A DNA stretch of 64,000 bases from CAYJPV01 sp964372095 (lineage in GTDB: Bacteria > Acidobacteriota > Vicinamibacteria > Vicinamibacterales > JAKQTR01): assembly GCA_964372095.1 (NCBI GenBank), contig CAYJPV010000026.1, forward strand, positions 1 to 64,000, given 5' to 3'. Positions 8,257 to 17,344 of the stretch are shown piece after piece (within the stretch, counting starts at the first letter, position 1; each line of letters opens with the position of its first letter). The notes beneath the pieces were generated by a model that saw only the letters and a list, made by a program, of their open reading frames with translations, had not been told where the DNA came from and ran no database searches. A program made the position numbers and the translations under genes.

Positions 8257-8460
8257 ATGTCTGTAGCGAAGGTTTCAGAGATCAGCGCGACGTCGACGAT
8301 CGGTTTCGAAGATGCGATCAAGCTCGGAATCGCCCGGGCGAGCAAGACGCTCCGCAAAGTGCGGAGTGCCTGGGTCAAAGAACAGCACGTGCGGATCAAG
8401 GACGACGCCATCACGGAGTATCAGGTCAACATGATGGTGACGTTCGTCATTGACGACTAG
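8257..8460 (+). CDS. Dodecin-family flavin-binding protein
   Basis: This 67-residue protein is the typical length of dodecin. The hallmark features are visible: a first strand with SVAKVSEISATSTIGFEDAI, the helix SKTLRKVRSAWV and the C-terminal sheet VRIKDDAITEYQVNMMVTFVID. Dodecins form hollow dodecamers that store or buffer riboflavin and FMN in the cytosol. The conserved tryptophan that stacks on the flavin is present in RSAWV. A strong GGGAGGA Shine-Dalgarno sequence lies 5 nt upstream of the ATG. It stands alone between the lipoprotein gene and a hairpin at 8520-8544. Confidence 0.92.
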   Translation: MSVAKVSEISATSTIGFEDAIKLGIARASKTLRKVRSAWVKEQHVRIKDDAITEYQVNMMVTFVIDD

Positions 8461-8519
8461 TCAGTCCCACCTCTCCTGTGAGCGCGTGTGGCAGCACGCG
8501 AGGCGGCGTCCGGAAGCAG

Positions 8520-8544
8520 CCCCGCGGGCCTCAGGCCTGCGGGG
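8520..8544. terminator. Palindromic repeat / possible terminator after the dodecin gene
   Basis: CCCCGCGGGCCT pairs with AGGCCTGCGGGG (12 bp, one G-U wobble) around a one-base centre. It is followed by TTCGCAT rather than a T tract. The flanks (AGCCCCG before, CGGGGTTC-CAT after) match the element at 36776-36807, so it is probably a dispersed palindromic repeat that may also stop transcription. Confidence 0.6.
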
Positions 8545-8593
8545 TTCGCATCGAGCCCGGCGCGCGACGGCACGGGTCGCCGTCAAATGGGTT

Positions 8594-8599
8594 TATACT
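8594..8599 (+). promoter_or_regulatory. -10 hexamer TATACT, leaderless start at 8607
   Basis: TATACT ends 7 nt before the ATG at 8607 and no ribosome-binding site fits between. This decides the start of the SRPBCC gene against the longer upstream frame beginning at 8478. Confidence 0.6.
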
Positions 8600-8606
8600 C
8601 CTGACC

Positions 8607-9065
8607 ATGTCTGCCCCCGCCAATACCGTCCGCCTCCACCGCGTGCTCCGCGCGACGCCCGAACGTGTGTACCGTGCGTTCCTCGATCCCGACGCGATGT
8701 CGAAGTGGGTTCCGCCGCACGGGTTTACCGGCAAGGTCCATGAGATGGATGCCCGCGTCGGGGGCGGCTATCGCATGTCGTTCACGAACTTCGGCACCGG
8801 CAAGAGCCTCTCGTTCGGCGGCCAGTACCTCGAACTCGTACCACACGAGCGGATCAGGTACACCGACCGGTTTGATGACCCCAACCTGCCGGGCGAGATG
8901 CAGGTCACAATCTTTCTGCGGCAGGTCGCGTGCGGAACGGATCTGACCGTCGTTCAGGAAGGGCTGCCGCCGGCCATTCCGGTCGAGTTCTGTTACCTCG
9001 GCTGGCAGGAGTCGTTGTCGCTGCTGGCCCAGCTTGTCGAGCCGGAGATTCCCGACGGCGCGTAG
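8607..9065 (+). CDS. SRPBCC (AHSA1/START-like) domain protein
   Basis: This 152-residue single-domain protein has the classic opening TVRLHRVLRATPERVYRAFLDPDAMSKWVPP, a GGGYRMSFTN strand, YLELVPHERIRYTDRF and a C-terminal helix GWQESLSLLAQLVEPEIP. This is the Activator of Hsp90 ATPase 1-like branch of SRPBCC proteins, which bind hydrophobic ligands in a deep cavity. Members are often encoded with ArsR or extracytoplasmic sigma factors, but none is adjacent. It is probably cytosolic, with its ligand unknown. Confidence 0.85.
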   Translation: MSAPANTVRLHRVLRATPERVYRAFLDPDAMSKWVPPHGFTGKVHEMDARVGGGYRMSFTNFGTGKSLSFGGQYLELVPHERIRYTDRFDDPNLPGEMQVTIFLRQVACGTDLTVVQEGLPPAIPVEFCYLGWQESLSLLAQLVEPEIPDGA

Positions 9066-9338
9066 GACCGGTTTCGAACCTGCGTGGTCGGCCCGGTGAG
9101 CGGCGTCTGAACAACCTCGCACGATCCCCGTTGCGTCGAGCCGCGGCGGTGATACGGGTCAACTCCCCGGTCTGCGCCGCGATCGTCCTCGCGGATCTGG
9201 CGGGCGGTGCCCGGGAAGGTGAGCGCGGAGCGGTTGTCCGAACAGGCGGCGTGCAGCCCGTCCTGATTGGGGCGTCTGCGGCGGGTGGTGTGCTGATGTC
9301 AGGCGTTTCTGGGTGATGTCGTTCACAAGGAGGATCCC
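9066..9338. other. Intergenic region, no gene seen
   Basis: These 273 bp hold a partial copy of the GGTTTCG-AACC dispersed element just after the SRPBCC stop (9069-9083) and, at the right end, the AAGGAGGA ribosome site of the next gene (9327-9334). I see no RNA gene or convincing promoter. Confidence 0.4.
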
Positions 9339-9914
9339 ATGTTCACTCGGCGGTCCGTGTGGCGGAAGACTTCGCTCGGCGTGTGCGGATGTGCGGCGCT
9401 GGTCATGGTGGTCGCATCCCCGCAGACCGTGTGGCCCCAGGCGCTTCGAACGAAGGTCTTGAAGGCCTGTCCTGCGTGCGAACTGCCGCCCGCGGCACCG
9501 TGTGAGTCTGAGAAGATGCACCGCGATCGGGCGGCATCCTGGACGCTCGACCGGCCCATCAGAATTCACGCGGTCAGCATTCCCGAGCAGTCCGAGGTGA
9601 CGCTCTATACGGACATCGAGGTCAGCACTGCCGCCGAGATGTACCTGGAAGAGGGGCATATCTTCCGCGTGAAGTACGCCGGTCCAGGAATCCTCCTGTC
9701 CACGCCATGCCAGCGCTCATTTGTCGGCAGCAACGTCACAACAACCAACATCACGTTCCCGCAGGGCACAGGGATTGATCTGGCGGCCGGCACGGTCGTC
9801 TACGTTCACATGGATGTCATCAACTGGACGCCGTTCACCATCAAGCCGATGACGCAGGACGTGTACATCTACTACAGCGACAGGACTGGCGTTCCTTCAA
9901 CCGGTGCCCGGTAG
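9339..9914 (+). CDS. Secreted protein of unknown function
   Basis: This 191-residue protein has an N-terminal export signal (basic MFTRRSVWRK, hydrophobic LGVCGCAALVMVVAS, likely cleavage after PQTVWPQA). The mature part has a CPAC pair, a CES cysteine and a beta-rich body with alternating hydrophobic strands (VTLYTDIEV, HIFRVKYAG, TVVYVHMDV, DVYIYYSD). I do not recognise a family. An AAGGAGGA Shine-Dalgarno sequence 4 nt before the ATG is among the strongest here. It faces the winged-helix gene end to end. It is probably a periplasmic or surface protein. Confidence 0.65.
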   Translation: MFTRRSVWRKTSLGVCGCAALVMVVASPQTVWPQALRTKVLKACPACELPPAAPCESEKMHRDRAASWTLDRPIRIHAVSIPEQSEVTLYTDIEVSTAAEMYLEEGHIFRVKYAGPGILLSTPCQRSFVGSNVTTTNITFPQGTGIDLAAGTVVYVHMDVINWTPFTIKPMTQDVYIYYSDRTGVPSTGAR

Positions 9915-9948
9915 CGCGGTTCAGGAATCGAGCGTACTCGCACCGCCG

Positions 9949-9968
9949 GCCCGGGTGTTCGACCGGGC
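9949..9968. terminator. Weak hairpin between convergent genes
   Basis: GCCCGG pairs with CCGGGC across an 8-nt loop, between the rightward stop at 9914 and the leftward stop at 10013. There is no T tract, so terminator function is a guess from position. Confidence 0.3.
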
Positions 9969-10012
9969 ATGATTGGCCATTTCGCCGCGGTTCTGGCCGT
10001 GGGAAGGGTCCG

Positions 10013-12376
10013 TCAGCGCCCGGCGACGGCCGCGCGCTCGCGCCGGGCGGCGGCAAGGAGCGGCGCCTCAGCGTCTGCCTCTTTCCAGAAATCCAGGAAC
10101 GTATCGTACGCCTCGAGGCTGCCGGCGGTGTCGCCGCTGTCGCGCAAGGCGCGCGCCCGCCCAAGCCGGGCGAACGCGACCCAGGGTGACGCCGGTTCAA
10201 TGGCGTGAAGCCGGATCAGATCGCTGAACGCGGTTGCCGCGCTGGCCGGCCGGTGTGCGTACATGTCGATCAGCGCGCCAACGCCGATCGGCGCGAGGGC
10301 GGAGTCGCTTCCCCGCGCGAAACGCGCCGCCGGCTGCCAGGTGGCCGTCGCCGCGTCCGTCTGCCCCTCCACGGCCTCGACCAGCGCACGCGCTGACGAC
10401 AGCCACACCCTCACGAGGAAGGGGTCCGGTGCGCGTTGCCGGGCGATTTCGTCGAGGAGGGGCCGGGCGCGTGCCGGCTCATCAATCAGCGCGTAGACGA
10501 TGGCGGCGGTCATCAGCGTGACCGGCGTGCGATCGGCGGCGAGGATGGCCTGCAGCACCACCCGCGCCGCGCGCCGATCGCCCAGCAGAGCCTCGGCCTG
10601 TGCCTGGAAGAGACGTATCTCGACCAGACGGCCGCCGCGGCCGACATCCGACGCACGCTGGACCGCCTCCGACCAGATGCGCCGTGCTTCCCGCAGCCGT
10701 CCTTCGGCCATGGCCGCGGACGCGCGGACCCGCAATGTATCCAGGTCCGCCATCGGATCGCCGGATCGTGAGGCCGCCTCGCTCTCGAGGGCGGCACGGC
10801 CGCCGTCGAGCAGCGCCATTGTCAACGCCAGGCGATGCATGTTGAAGTCGTCAATGCCGCGGGCGGTTGCCGCGGCAATCACCTGCCGCGCTTCGTCGAG
10901 GCGGCCTGTGCCGAGACACGACAGGGCGAGCGTGCGATACGCCATCGGGCTGCCCGGCGCGAGGCGAACCGCCTCACGCGCGTCCGCAAGCGCCTCGTCG
11001 TACCGCCCCATCTGCCCGGCCAGCAGGGCAGCCAGGTTATTCGGCGGAATGTACGAGCCCGGGTACATCCGCTTCCACGCCCGGAAGATCTCGATGGCCT
11101 TCTCGGGGTCCTCATCGACCACGTAGTGCGCCTCGATGTAGAAGCGCTCCGGCGGGCTGACCCGATCCCGGAGTTCGTACGCCCGGCGGTAAGCCGGGAG
11201 CATCTCGTCTCTCAGGTTGAGATTGCGTGCCACGGCTCCGCGCCGTGCCCACGCGAGGGCGAACAAGGGGTCGAGCTCGGTTGCCTGCCGGTAGAGCGTC
11301 AGCGCGTCTGCCAGGCGTCCCTGATCGCGGCTCCGGTCGCCCAGCGTCAGCGCCTTGAGGGCGTCGAGCGACGGCGTGGTCGCCCGCTCGAGGGGCACCT
11401 CGTGCTGGCTCAGCGAATCGTGCGACTCACCCAGCCTCTGCCGGATGCGCGTGACCGCCCCTTCCAGCGCGCCAAGGACACGTTCTTTGCCGTCTGCTTC
11501 GACGAGCGCGCGGGCCACCGTTTCGCCGGAACCGCACGCGATGGCCTCGATGCCGACCGCATACCCCGAACCGATTGGCGCGATCGACGCCGCCAGCAGG
11601 ACCGCGCCCCCTTCACGCCGGCAGACGTCGAGCGCCACAGGCCCCACCACCGGCGTGTCCGGCGGCTGGCCCATCCGGGCCACGGTCGCGCGAACGTCGC
11701 CGTCGGGCAGGATGCGCAGGAATGGCGTCTGTTCGAGCGCGACGGCCAGGGCCAGGCGGAGTGTGCCGTCGAACATCGGATCACGGGTCGTGTTGTTCAC
11801 GTCCGCAAGCAGGACCGCGTCGCGTTCGGTCAGCAGCATCGCCGGCGCCTGGACCAGCCTGCCGACAAGGGTGACGCCCGTCACGACCATCGCGATGGCG
11901 AGCGCGACCCACGCTGCCCGCCGCCACGCCCGATGGTGTCCGTTGTGGTTCACCTGCTCCACGCCAGGGGCCGGCTCGCTGGCCTCGGCTGCAGCGGGGC
12001 TCGGGCCGGGCTCAGGGGATGACGGCTCCTGTACCCACACGACGGGCGCGACAAGGCGGTACCCCCGTTTGGGAATCGTCTCGATATAGCGCGGTCCCTG
12101 GGCATCGTCATGCAGTACCTGCCGTAGTTCCGCGATGCAGCGCGACAACCCCGACTCGGCCACGAACTGACCAGGCCAGACGTCAGCCAGGATCTCGTCT
12201 TTCAGCACGATCTTCCCGGCACGGCGGGCGAGACACACCAGGACGTCCACGAGCTGCGGCCGCAGCTTGACGACGGTGTCGCCGTGTGTCGCATGGCAGG
12301 GTTTCGGCTCAATGAGCCAGTCCCCGACCGTGAAGGGACTCAGACGGGGAACATCCGGAGCAGGACCAAGTGGCAT
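10013..12376 (-). CDS. CadC-like winged-helix transmembrane regulator with TPR repeats
   Basis: This 787-residue protein has an OmpR/PhoB-type winged helix at about 11-115 (VVKLRPQLVDVLVCL, DEILADVWPGQFVAE, YIETIPKRGYRLVAPV). A Pro-rich linker and one membrane helix follow at about 154-176. The large periplasmic half has an AAA-sensor-like beta domain (about 180-310) and then tetratricopeptide repeats (about 330-780). There is no receiver domain, so the protein would bind DNA from the membrane in the manner of CadC or ToxR. It is divergent from the penicillin acylase gene, whose promoter lies within 60 bp, so control of that gene or of itself is likely. This family is greatly expanded in Acidobacteria. 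Confidence 0.85.
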   Translation of the reverse strand: MPLGPAPDVPRLSPFTVGDWLIEPKPCHATHGDTVVKLRPQLVDVLVCLARRAGKIVLKDEILADVWPGQFVAESGLSRCIAELRQVLHDDAQGPRYIETIPKRGYRLVAPVVWVQEPSSPEPGPSPAAAEASEPAPGVEQVNHNGHHRAWRRAAWVALAIAMVVTGVTLVGRLVQAPAMLLTERDAVLLADVNNTTRDPMFDGTLRLALAVALEQTPFLRILPDGDVRATVARMGQPPDTPVVGPVALDVCRREGGAVLLAASIAPIGSGYAVGIEAIACGSGETVARALVEADGKERVLGALEGAVTRIRQRLGESHDSLSQHEVPLERATTPSLDALKALTLGDRSRDQGRLADALTLYRQATELDPLFALAWARRGAVARNLNLRDEMLPAYRRAYELRDRVSPPERFYIEAHYVVDEDPEKAIEIFRAWKRMYPGSYIPPNNLAALLAGQMGRYDEALADAREAVRLAPGSPMAYRTLALSCLGTGRLDEARQVIAAATARGIDDFNMHRLALTMALLDGGRAALESEAASRSGDPMADLDTLRVRASAAMAEGRLREARRIWSEAVQRASDVGRGGRLVEIRLFQAQAEALLGDRRAARVVLQAILAADRTPVTLMTAAIVYALIDEPARARPLLDEIARQRAPDPFLVRVWLSSARALVEAVEGQTDAATATWQPAARFARGSDSALAPIGVGALIDMYAHRPASAATAFSDLIRLHAIEPASPWVAFARLGRARALRDSGDTAGSLEAYDTFLDFWKEADAEAPLLAAARRERAAVAGR

Positions 12377-12397
12377 GGTGCAACTGTGCGGTGCTTA

Positions 12398-12403
12398 CTA
12401 TAC
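12398..12403 (-). promoter_or_regulatory. -10 hexamer TATAGT for the winged-helix gene
   Basis: On the minus strand TATAGT lies 21 nt before the ATG at 12376, giving a short leader. It is back to back with the acylase promoter 30 bp away. Confidence 0.45.
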
Positions 12404-12432
12404 CTTCCTGCTCCCGCAGTGCCCACCCCCGG

Positions 12433-12438
12433 TATAAT
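12433..12438 (+). promoter_or_regulatory. Consensus -10 TATAAT, leaderless start at 12448
   Basis: GGTATAATGG ends 9 nt before the ATG of the acylase gene. With a start site about 7 nt downstream the message would carry almost no leader. No Shine-Dalgarno sequence is present. Confidence 0.65.
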
Positions 12439-12447
12439 GGCCGCGCC

Positions 12448-14658
12448 ATGAAGAGACCCGCACTCCTTGCTTCCTGCTTCCTGCTTCTTGCTTCCTGTCT
12501 GGCCTGGACCTCGCCGGCCGCGCAAGACAACCAGCTGGCTGCCTGGGAGAAGCAGGCCCAGAACGTCACGATCATCCGGGACGACTGGGGGATTCCCCAC
12601 GTCTACGGAAAGACCGATGCCGATGCCGTCTTCGGGGTGATGTACGCCCAGGCGGAGGACGACTTCAACCGTGTCGAGACGAACTACCTCAACGCGCTGG
12701 GGCGCCTGGCTGAAGCCGAGGGCGAAGCGCAGGTATACCGCGACCTGCGCATGAAGCTCTTCATCGATCCGGACGACATGAAAGCCCAGTACGACAAGGC
12801 CCCGGCGTGGCTGAAGGCCCTCATGAACGCGTACGCCGACGGGCTGAACTACTACCTCGCGACGCATCCCGCGGTCCAGCCGAAGGTCATCAGACGTTTT
12901 GAACCGTGGATGGCGCTGGCGTTCAGCGAAGGCAGCATCGGCGGGGATATCGAACGCGTGAATATCCCTCAACTGCAGGCGTTCTACGGCAAGGAACCCG
13001 GAGCGGCCGGCGCCACGCCAGGCCGGCCGGACGCCAACAGCGAGCCGGCACCGTATGTCGAGCCCACCGGATCCAACGGCATTGCCATCGCACCGTCGAA
13101 CACCCGGGCGCGCCGCGCCCTGCTGCTCATCAATCCCCATACGTCCTTCTTCTTCAGGGCCGAAGCCAAGATGGTTAGCGACGAAGGCCTGCACGCCTAC
13201 GGGGCCTTGACCTGGGGGCAGTTCTTCATCTACCAGGGCTTCAACGAACGGGCCGGGTGGATGCACACGTCGAGCGGCGCCGACAACATCGACGAATACC
13301 TGGAAACCGTCGTGAAGAAGGGCGGGCGGTTCTACTACAAGTACGGCGCGGACGAGCGCCCCGTGCAGACGAGCACGATCGTCGTGCCGTACAAGACCGC
13401 GACCGGGACGGCCAGGAAGATCTTCACGGTCTACCGCACGCACCATGGTCCCGTCGTCGGGGAAGCCGACGGCAAGTGGGTCAGCGTCAGGTTGATGCAG
13501 GAGCCGCTGAAAGCGCTGATGCAGTCGTACAGCCGGACGAAAGCGAAGAACTTCAAGGCCTTCCGCGAGACGATGGGGCTGCACACGAATTCATCGAACA
13601 ACACCATCTACGCCGACGCGGACGGTACGATTGCGTACTTCCACGCCAACTTCATTCCGCGGCGGGATCCGCGGTTCGACTGGACCGCGCCGGTTGACGG
13701 CAGCGACCCGGCGACGGAGTGGAAGGGCCTGCACGGCGTGGAGGAGTCTCCGCTGGTCGTGAACCCCGCCACCGGGTGGCTGTACAACGTCAACAACTGG
13801 CCGTGGTCGGCGGCGGGCCCCGACAGCCCGAAGCGGGCGGATTTCCCCGCCTACGTGGATCGCGGTGCGGAAGAGAGCCCGCGGGGCGTGCACGCCTTCC
13901 GGGTTCTGGACAACCAGAAAGACTTCACGCCCGACTCGCTCATCGCGGCGGCCTACGACTCGTACCTCCCGGCGTTCCAGGATCAGATTCCCGCGCTCAT
14001 CAAGGCCTGGGACCAGCTTCCGGAGGACAGCCCGATGAAGCCCGCGCTGGCCGACCAGATCGCCCAGCTCAGAGCGTGGGACTTCCGGTGGTCCGTGTCA
14101 TCCGTGCCGACGTCACTGGCGGTGTTCTGGGGCGAAGAAATCGGTCGGCGCGTCGGGGCTGACGCGCGGAAGGCGGGCGTGTCGGCCGACACATATGTCG
14201 CGACGACAGCGGCGCCGCCGGTGCTGCTGGAGGCCCTCTCGGCGGCGTCGGACCGGCTTACCCGCGACTTCGGGACCTGGAACACGCCGTGGGGCGACAT
14301 CAACCGGTTCCAGCGCCTGACGGGCGACATCGTTCAGCCATTCGACGACACGAAGCCGAGCATCCCGGTGGGCTTCACATCGGCGCGGTGGGGCTCGCTC
14401 GCATCCTTCGGCGCCCGTCCCGCCAACGGGACAAAGAAGTGGTACGGCACCACCGGGAACAGCTTCGTGGCGGTGGTCGAGTTCGGCGAGCGTGTGGTGG
14501 CCAAGGCCGTGACGGCCGGTGGACAGAGCGGCGATCCGTCGTCGCGTCATTTCAACGATCAGGCGGCACGGTACAGCACGGGCTCGCTGAGGGAGGTGTA
14601 CTTCTACCGCCCGCAGCTGGAAGGCCACATCGAGCGGCAGTACAACCCCGGGAAATAA
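12448..14658 (+). CDS. Penicillin acylase family Ntn-hydrolase (acyl-homoserine-lactone acylase type)
   Basis: This 736-residue precursor has a signal peptide, an alpha chain starting at IIRDDWGIPHVYGKTDADAVFGVMYAQAEDDF, and the TGSNG motif whose serine (about S209) would become the N-terminal nucleophile of the beta chain after self-cleavage. The supporting beta-chain motifs LLLINPHTSFF, WGQFFIYQGFNERAGWMHTSS and NNTIYADADGTIAYFHANFIPRRDP are all present. The family cleaves amide side chains (penicillin G, aculeacin, AHL signals) in the periplasm. The substrate here is unknown. The signal-peptide codons at 12463-12498 are tandem CTTGCTTC/CTGCTTC words, the reverse complement of the D-family intergenic repeat. 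Confidence 0.88.
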   Translation: MKRPALLASCFLLLASCLAWTSPAAQDNQLAAWEKQAQNVTIIRDDWGIPHVYGKTDADAVFGVMYAQAEDDFNRVETNYLNALGRLAEAEGEAQVYRDLRMKLFIDPDDMKAQYDKAPAWLKALMNAYADGLNYYLATHPAVQPKVIRRFEPWMALAFSEGSIGGDIERVNIPQLQAFYGKEPGAAGATPGRPDANSEPAPYVEPTGSNGIAIAPSNTRARRALLLINPHTSFFFRAEAKMVSDEGLHAYGALTWGQFFIYQGFNERAGWMHTSSGADNIDEYLETVVKKGGRFYYKYGADERPVQTSTIVVPYKTATGTARKIFTVYRTHHGPVVGEADGKWVSVRLMQEPLKALMQSYSRTKAKNFKAFRETMGLHTNSSNNTIYADADGTIAYFHANFIPRRDPRFDWTAPVDGSDPATEWKGLHGVEESPLVVNPATGWLYNVNNWPWSAAGPDSPKRADFPAYVDRGAEESPRGVHAFRVLDNQKDFTPDSLIAAAYDSYLPAFQDQIPALIKAWDQLPEDSPMKPALADQIAQLRAWDFRWSVSSVPTSLAVFWGEEIGRRVGADARKAGVSADTYVATTAAPPVLLEALSAASDRLTRDFGTWNTPWGDINRFQRLTGDIVQPFDDTKPSIPVGFTSARWGSLASFGARPANGTKKWYGTTGNSFVAVVEFGERVVAKAVTAGGQSGDPSSRHFNDQAARYSTGSLREVYFYRPQLEGHIERQYNPGK

Positions 14659-14736
14659 CGCGCGAGCCTCGGCTGCGGCAAACCCCTGTCGCCGCGGTCC
14701 CGTCCAACCTCCCGGAACACACCGGGAGGAACGCCG

Positions 14737-17214
14737 ATGCTCGCCCGAATCATGACGGATCTTGGCCACGCGCTGACTTCGGCTCGCCGCCGACCCGCCG
14801 CGCTGGTCGTGCCGGCGCTGACCATGGCCATCGGGATCGGCGCCAGCACCGCCATCTTCAGCGCGCTGTACGCCGCACTCTTCAACCCTTTGCCCTATCA
14901 CGAACCTGGTCGGCTCGTGATGGGCCGTGCCACGTTCAGCGGCGACATCAACCCGTGGGCCTCCGCGCCTGACTACTTCGACTACCGTGAACGCTCGGCC
15001 GTGTTCGAGTCGCTGGCCGCGTACCGGCCGTCCGCCTTTCGCGTGACCGTTCGCAAAGGTGACGGCGCCGAATCGGTGCTGCTCAGCGTGGTGTCGTGGG
15101 ATCTGTTCCGCACGCTGGGCGTCAAGCCGGCCCTCGGGCGCCCGTTCGACGAGTCGGAAGGGGCGGGCGCTCAGCCCGAGGTCGCCATCGTCAGTGACGG
15201 CTACTGGAAGCGGTCGCTGGGCGGGAGCCGGGATGTCATCGGTCAGACGCTCCCCGTCAACATTGGCGCGCAGGCGGGTACGGTCACTGTCGTGGGCGTG
15301 ATGCCGCCAGGATTCCGATTCGCGTACGAGGCCGACGTCTGGGTCCCGATGCAGAAGAAGGGCGCCGACGCCAGCGTCCGGCGGTTTCACAACTGGATGC
15401 TCCTGGGCCGTCTGAAGCCTGGCGTCGCCGTTGGCGACGCACAGCGCCAGGTCGATGCCATCAGCACCCAGCTCCAGCAGGAGTATCCCGACAGCAATCG
15501 GAACAAGGCGCTGCTGCTGACCGATCTCCAGGAGGCGTTGGCCGAGGGGGACAGGCCGAATCTCCTGATTCTGATGGCCGCGGTGGCCGTGCTGCTGCTG
15601 GTGGCCTGCGCCGATGTGGCGGGCCTCCTGTTGTCGCGCGGCGCGGCCCGCGAGACCGAGATGGCCATCCGCTCGGCCCTCGGGGCCACCCGCGGCCGCC
15701 TGGGTACGCAGCTGCTCGCCGAGAGCCTGATCGTGGCTGTCGCGGCCGGCGCCCTCGGTCTGCTGCTGGCGATGTGGCTGCGTGTGCTCGTGCTGCGTTT
15801 CGTGCCGCTCGACGCACTCGGCGTGGTGTCGTTGCCGCTTGGCGGCCCCGTGCTGGCGTTTGCCCTTGGCGTGACGGTGCTCACCAGTCTCCTGATCGGC
15901 GCCGTGCCCGCCCTGGTGGGCGCACGATTGAATCTGGCCGGGGCCCTCAAGTCGGGGGCACGCACGACGGAGCCAGGGGCCCGCGCGTTGTTTCGCCAGG
16001 GGCTGGTGACCCTTCAGGTGACCATGTCCGTGATCCTGCTGGCCGCCGCCGCGCTGCTGAGCCGAAGTCTGCTCCAGCTTCAATCCGTCGATCCGGGCTT
16101 CCGGACCGCGAACCTGCTCACCGCCCGCGTGCAGCTTCCCGGCGGCTCGTACCCGGACGCATCCGCGCGCGCCCGGTTCTTCGACGCGTTCCTGGCGGAC
16201 CTGCGCGCGCTGCCCGGTGTGACGCACGCCAACATCACCAACATGGTGCCGATCCTGGACCGGGCCGGGAATGTCCCCGCGTGGGATGCCGACCACCCGC
16301 CGGCCCAGACAACCGACGCCCCGGTCGTGTGCTCCCGGTTCGTCTACCCTGGCTACTTCGCGACGATGGGCATTCCGCTTGTGGCGGGGAGGGACCTGTC
16401 CGAGGCTGACGCGGGCGTGTTCACCGCCGGGCGGAACATGTCGGTGAGCGAGGGGACCGCGAACGCCGGGCCGCCGGTGATGGTGATCAGCCAGTCGGTG
16501 GCGCGGCGGCTCTTTGCCGACGCCAACCCGCTGGGAAAGCGGATCGGCATCTTCACCGGCGGACCCGAGCCCGTCGCGGCGGAAGTGGTCGGTGTGGTTG
16601 GTGACGTGCACATGAACTCGCTGGGTTCGGACTATACGCTGGCGATGTACACCTCGTACCGTGTGTTGGCGCAGCCGTCCATGCGCGTGGTCGTGCGGAC
16701 GGCGGGCGATCCGGGCTCCGTGGTGTCTGCCGTGCGCGCCGCCCTGGCTCGCCGCGACCGGGGCCTCGTGCTGACCGACATCCGGACGATGGATGAGATT
16801 CTCGCGGGGTCGATCGAGCGATTCAGGCTGCGGGCGGGCGCGGTCGTGCTGTTTGGCACCGCGACGCTGCTGCTCGCCATGCTTGGCGTCTACGGCGTGC
16901 TGGCCTTCATCGTGGCCGGGAGGCGCCAGGACATCGGGCTGCGCATGGCCATCGGGGCATCCCGGTGGCATGTGCTGGGCTGGGTGATGGCCCGGGGGAT
17001 GGCGCCGGTCGGCATCGGCCTGGTACTCGGCCTGGCGGGCGCGTTCGGCGCCGGCCGTTGGCTGCGCGGAGAGTTGTTCAACGTGCCTCCCGCCGACGTC
17101 ATGACGTTTGCCGGTGTGGTGGCCTGCCTGGCGGCGGCGGCCGTTGCTGCGTGCCTGGTGCCCGCGTGGCGCGCGATGCACGTCGATCCGATTGTGGCGC
17201 TGCGGGCAGAGTAG
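14737..17214 (+). CDS. ADOP-family ABC transporter permease (FtsX/MacB-like)
   Basis: This 825-residue protein has the duplicated MacB_PCD-FtsX layout. A first membrane helix (about 25-48) is followed by a periplasmic domain and three helices (about 280-400), then a second helix-periplasmic-triple-helix unit with membrane segments near 428-445 and 705-820. Typical signatures are ALTMAIGIGASTAIFSAL, RETEMAIRSALGATRGRL and RRQDIGLRMAIGASRWHVL. This is the acidobacterial duplicated orphan permease type, usually encoded without its ATPase, and no ATPase gene is adjacent. Relatives use an unlinked MacB/LolD-like ATPase for lipoprotein or peptide export. A GGGAGGA ribosome site precedes the ATG. 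Confidence 0.9.
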   Translation: MLARIMTDLGHALTSARRRPAALVVPALTMAIGIGASTAIFSALYAALFNPLPYHEPGRLVMGRATFSGDINPWASAPDYFDYRERSAVFESLAAYRPSAFRVTVRKGDGAESVLLSVVSWDLFRTLGVKPALGRPFDESEGAGAQPEVAIVSDGYWKRSLGGSRDVIGQTLPVNIGAQAGTVTVVGVMPPGFRFAYEADVWVPMQKKGADASVRRFHNWMLLGRLKPGVAVGDAQRQVDAISTQLQQEYPDSNRNKALLLTDLQEALAEGDRPNLLILMAAVAVLLLVACADVAGLLLSRGAARETEMAIRSALGATRGRLGTQLLAESLIVAVAAGALGLLLAMWLRVLVLRFVPLDALGVVSLPLGGPVLAFALGVTVLTSLLIGAVPALVGARLNLAGALKSGARTTEPGARALFRQGLVTLQVTMSVILLAAAALLSRSLLQLQSVDPGFRTANLLTARVQLPGGSYPDASARARFFDAFLADLRALPGVTHANITNMVPILDRAGNVPAWDADHPPAQTTDAPVVCSRFVYPGYFATMGIPLVAGRDLSEADAGVFTAGRNMSVSEGTANAGPPVMVISQSVARRLFADANPLGKRIGIFTGGPEPVAAEVVGVVGDVHMNSLGSDYTLAMYTSYRVLAQPSMRVVVRTAGDPGSVVSAVRAALARRDRGLVLTDIRTMDEILAGSIERFRLRAGAVVLFGTATLLLAMLGVYGVLAFIVAGRRQDIGLRMAIGASRWHVLGWVMARGMAPVGIGLVLGLAGAFGAGRWLRGELFNVPPADVMTFAGVVACLAAAAVAACLVPAWRAMHVDPIVALRAE

Positions 17215-17344
17215 CGGCCCTGCTGATGACGCAGCGGGATGTTACGGAAACCGAAGACAAACCGAAGGACGCGACGCAAGGACTGGTGTTAGAGTCGGTG
17301 CCCGACGGCGCTCCGTGAGGAGCGCTGACGGGGAGCGGAGACCG

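Noticed and set aside
9066..9090. GGTTTCGAACC reads like the T-arm of a tRNA on either strand.
   Set aside because: No anticodon arm, D-arm or acceptor stem can be placed around it, and it matches the dispersed GGTTTCGCAACC element near 39241-39253.
14737..17214. ADOP permease read as a lone MacB efflux pump.
   Set aside because: No ABC ATPase domain is fused or adjacent, and the duplicated permease layout fits ADOP rather than MacB.
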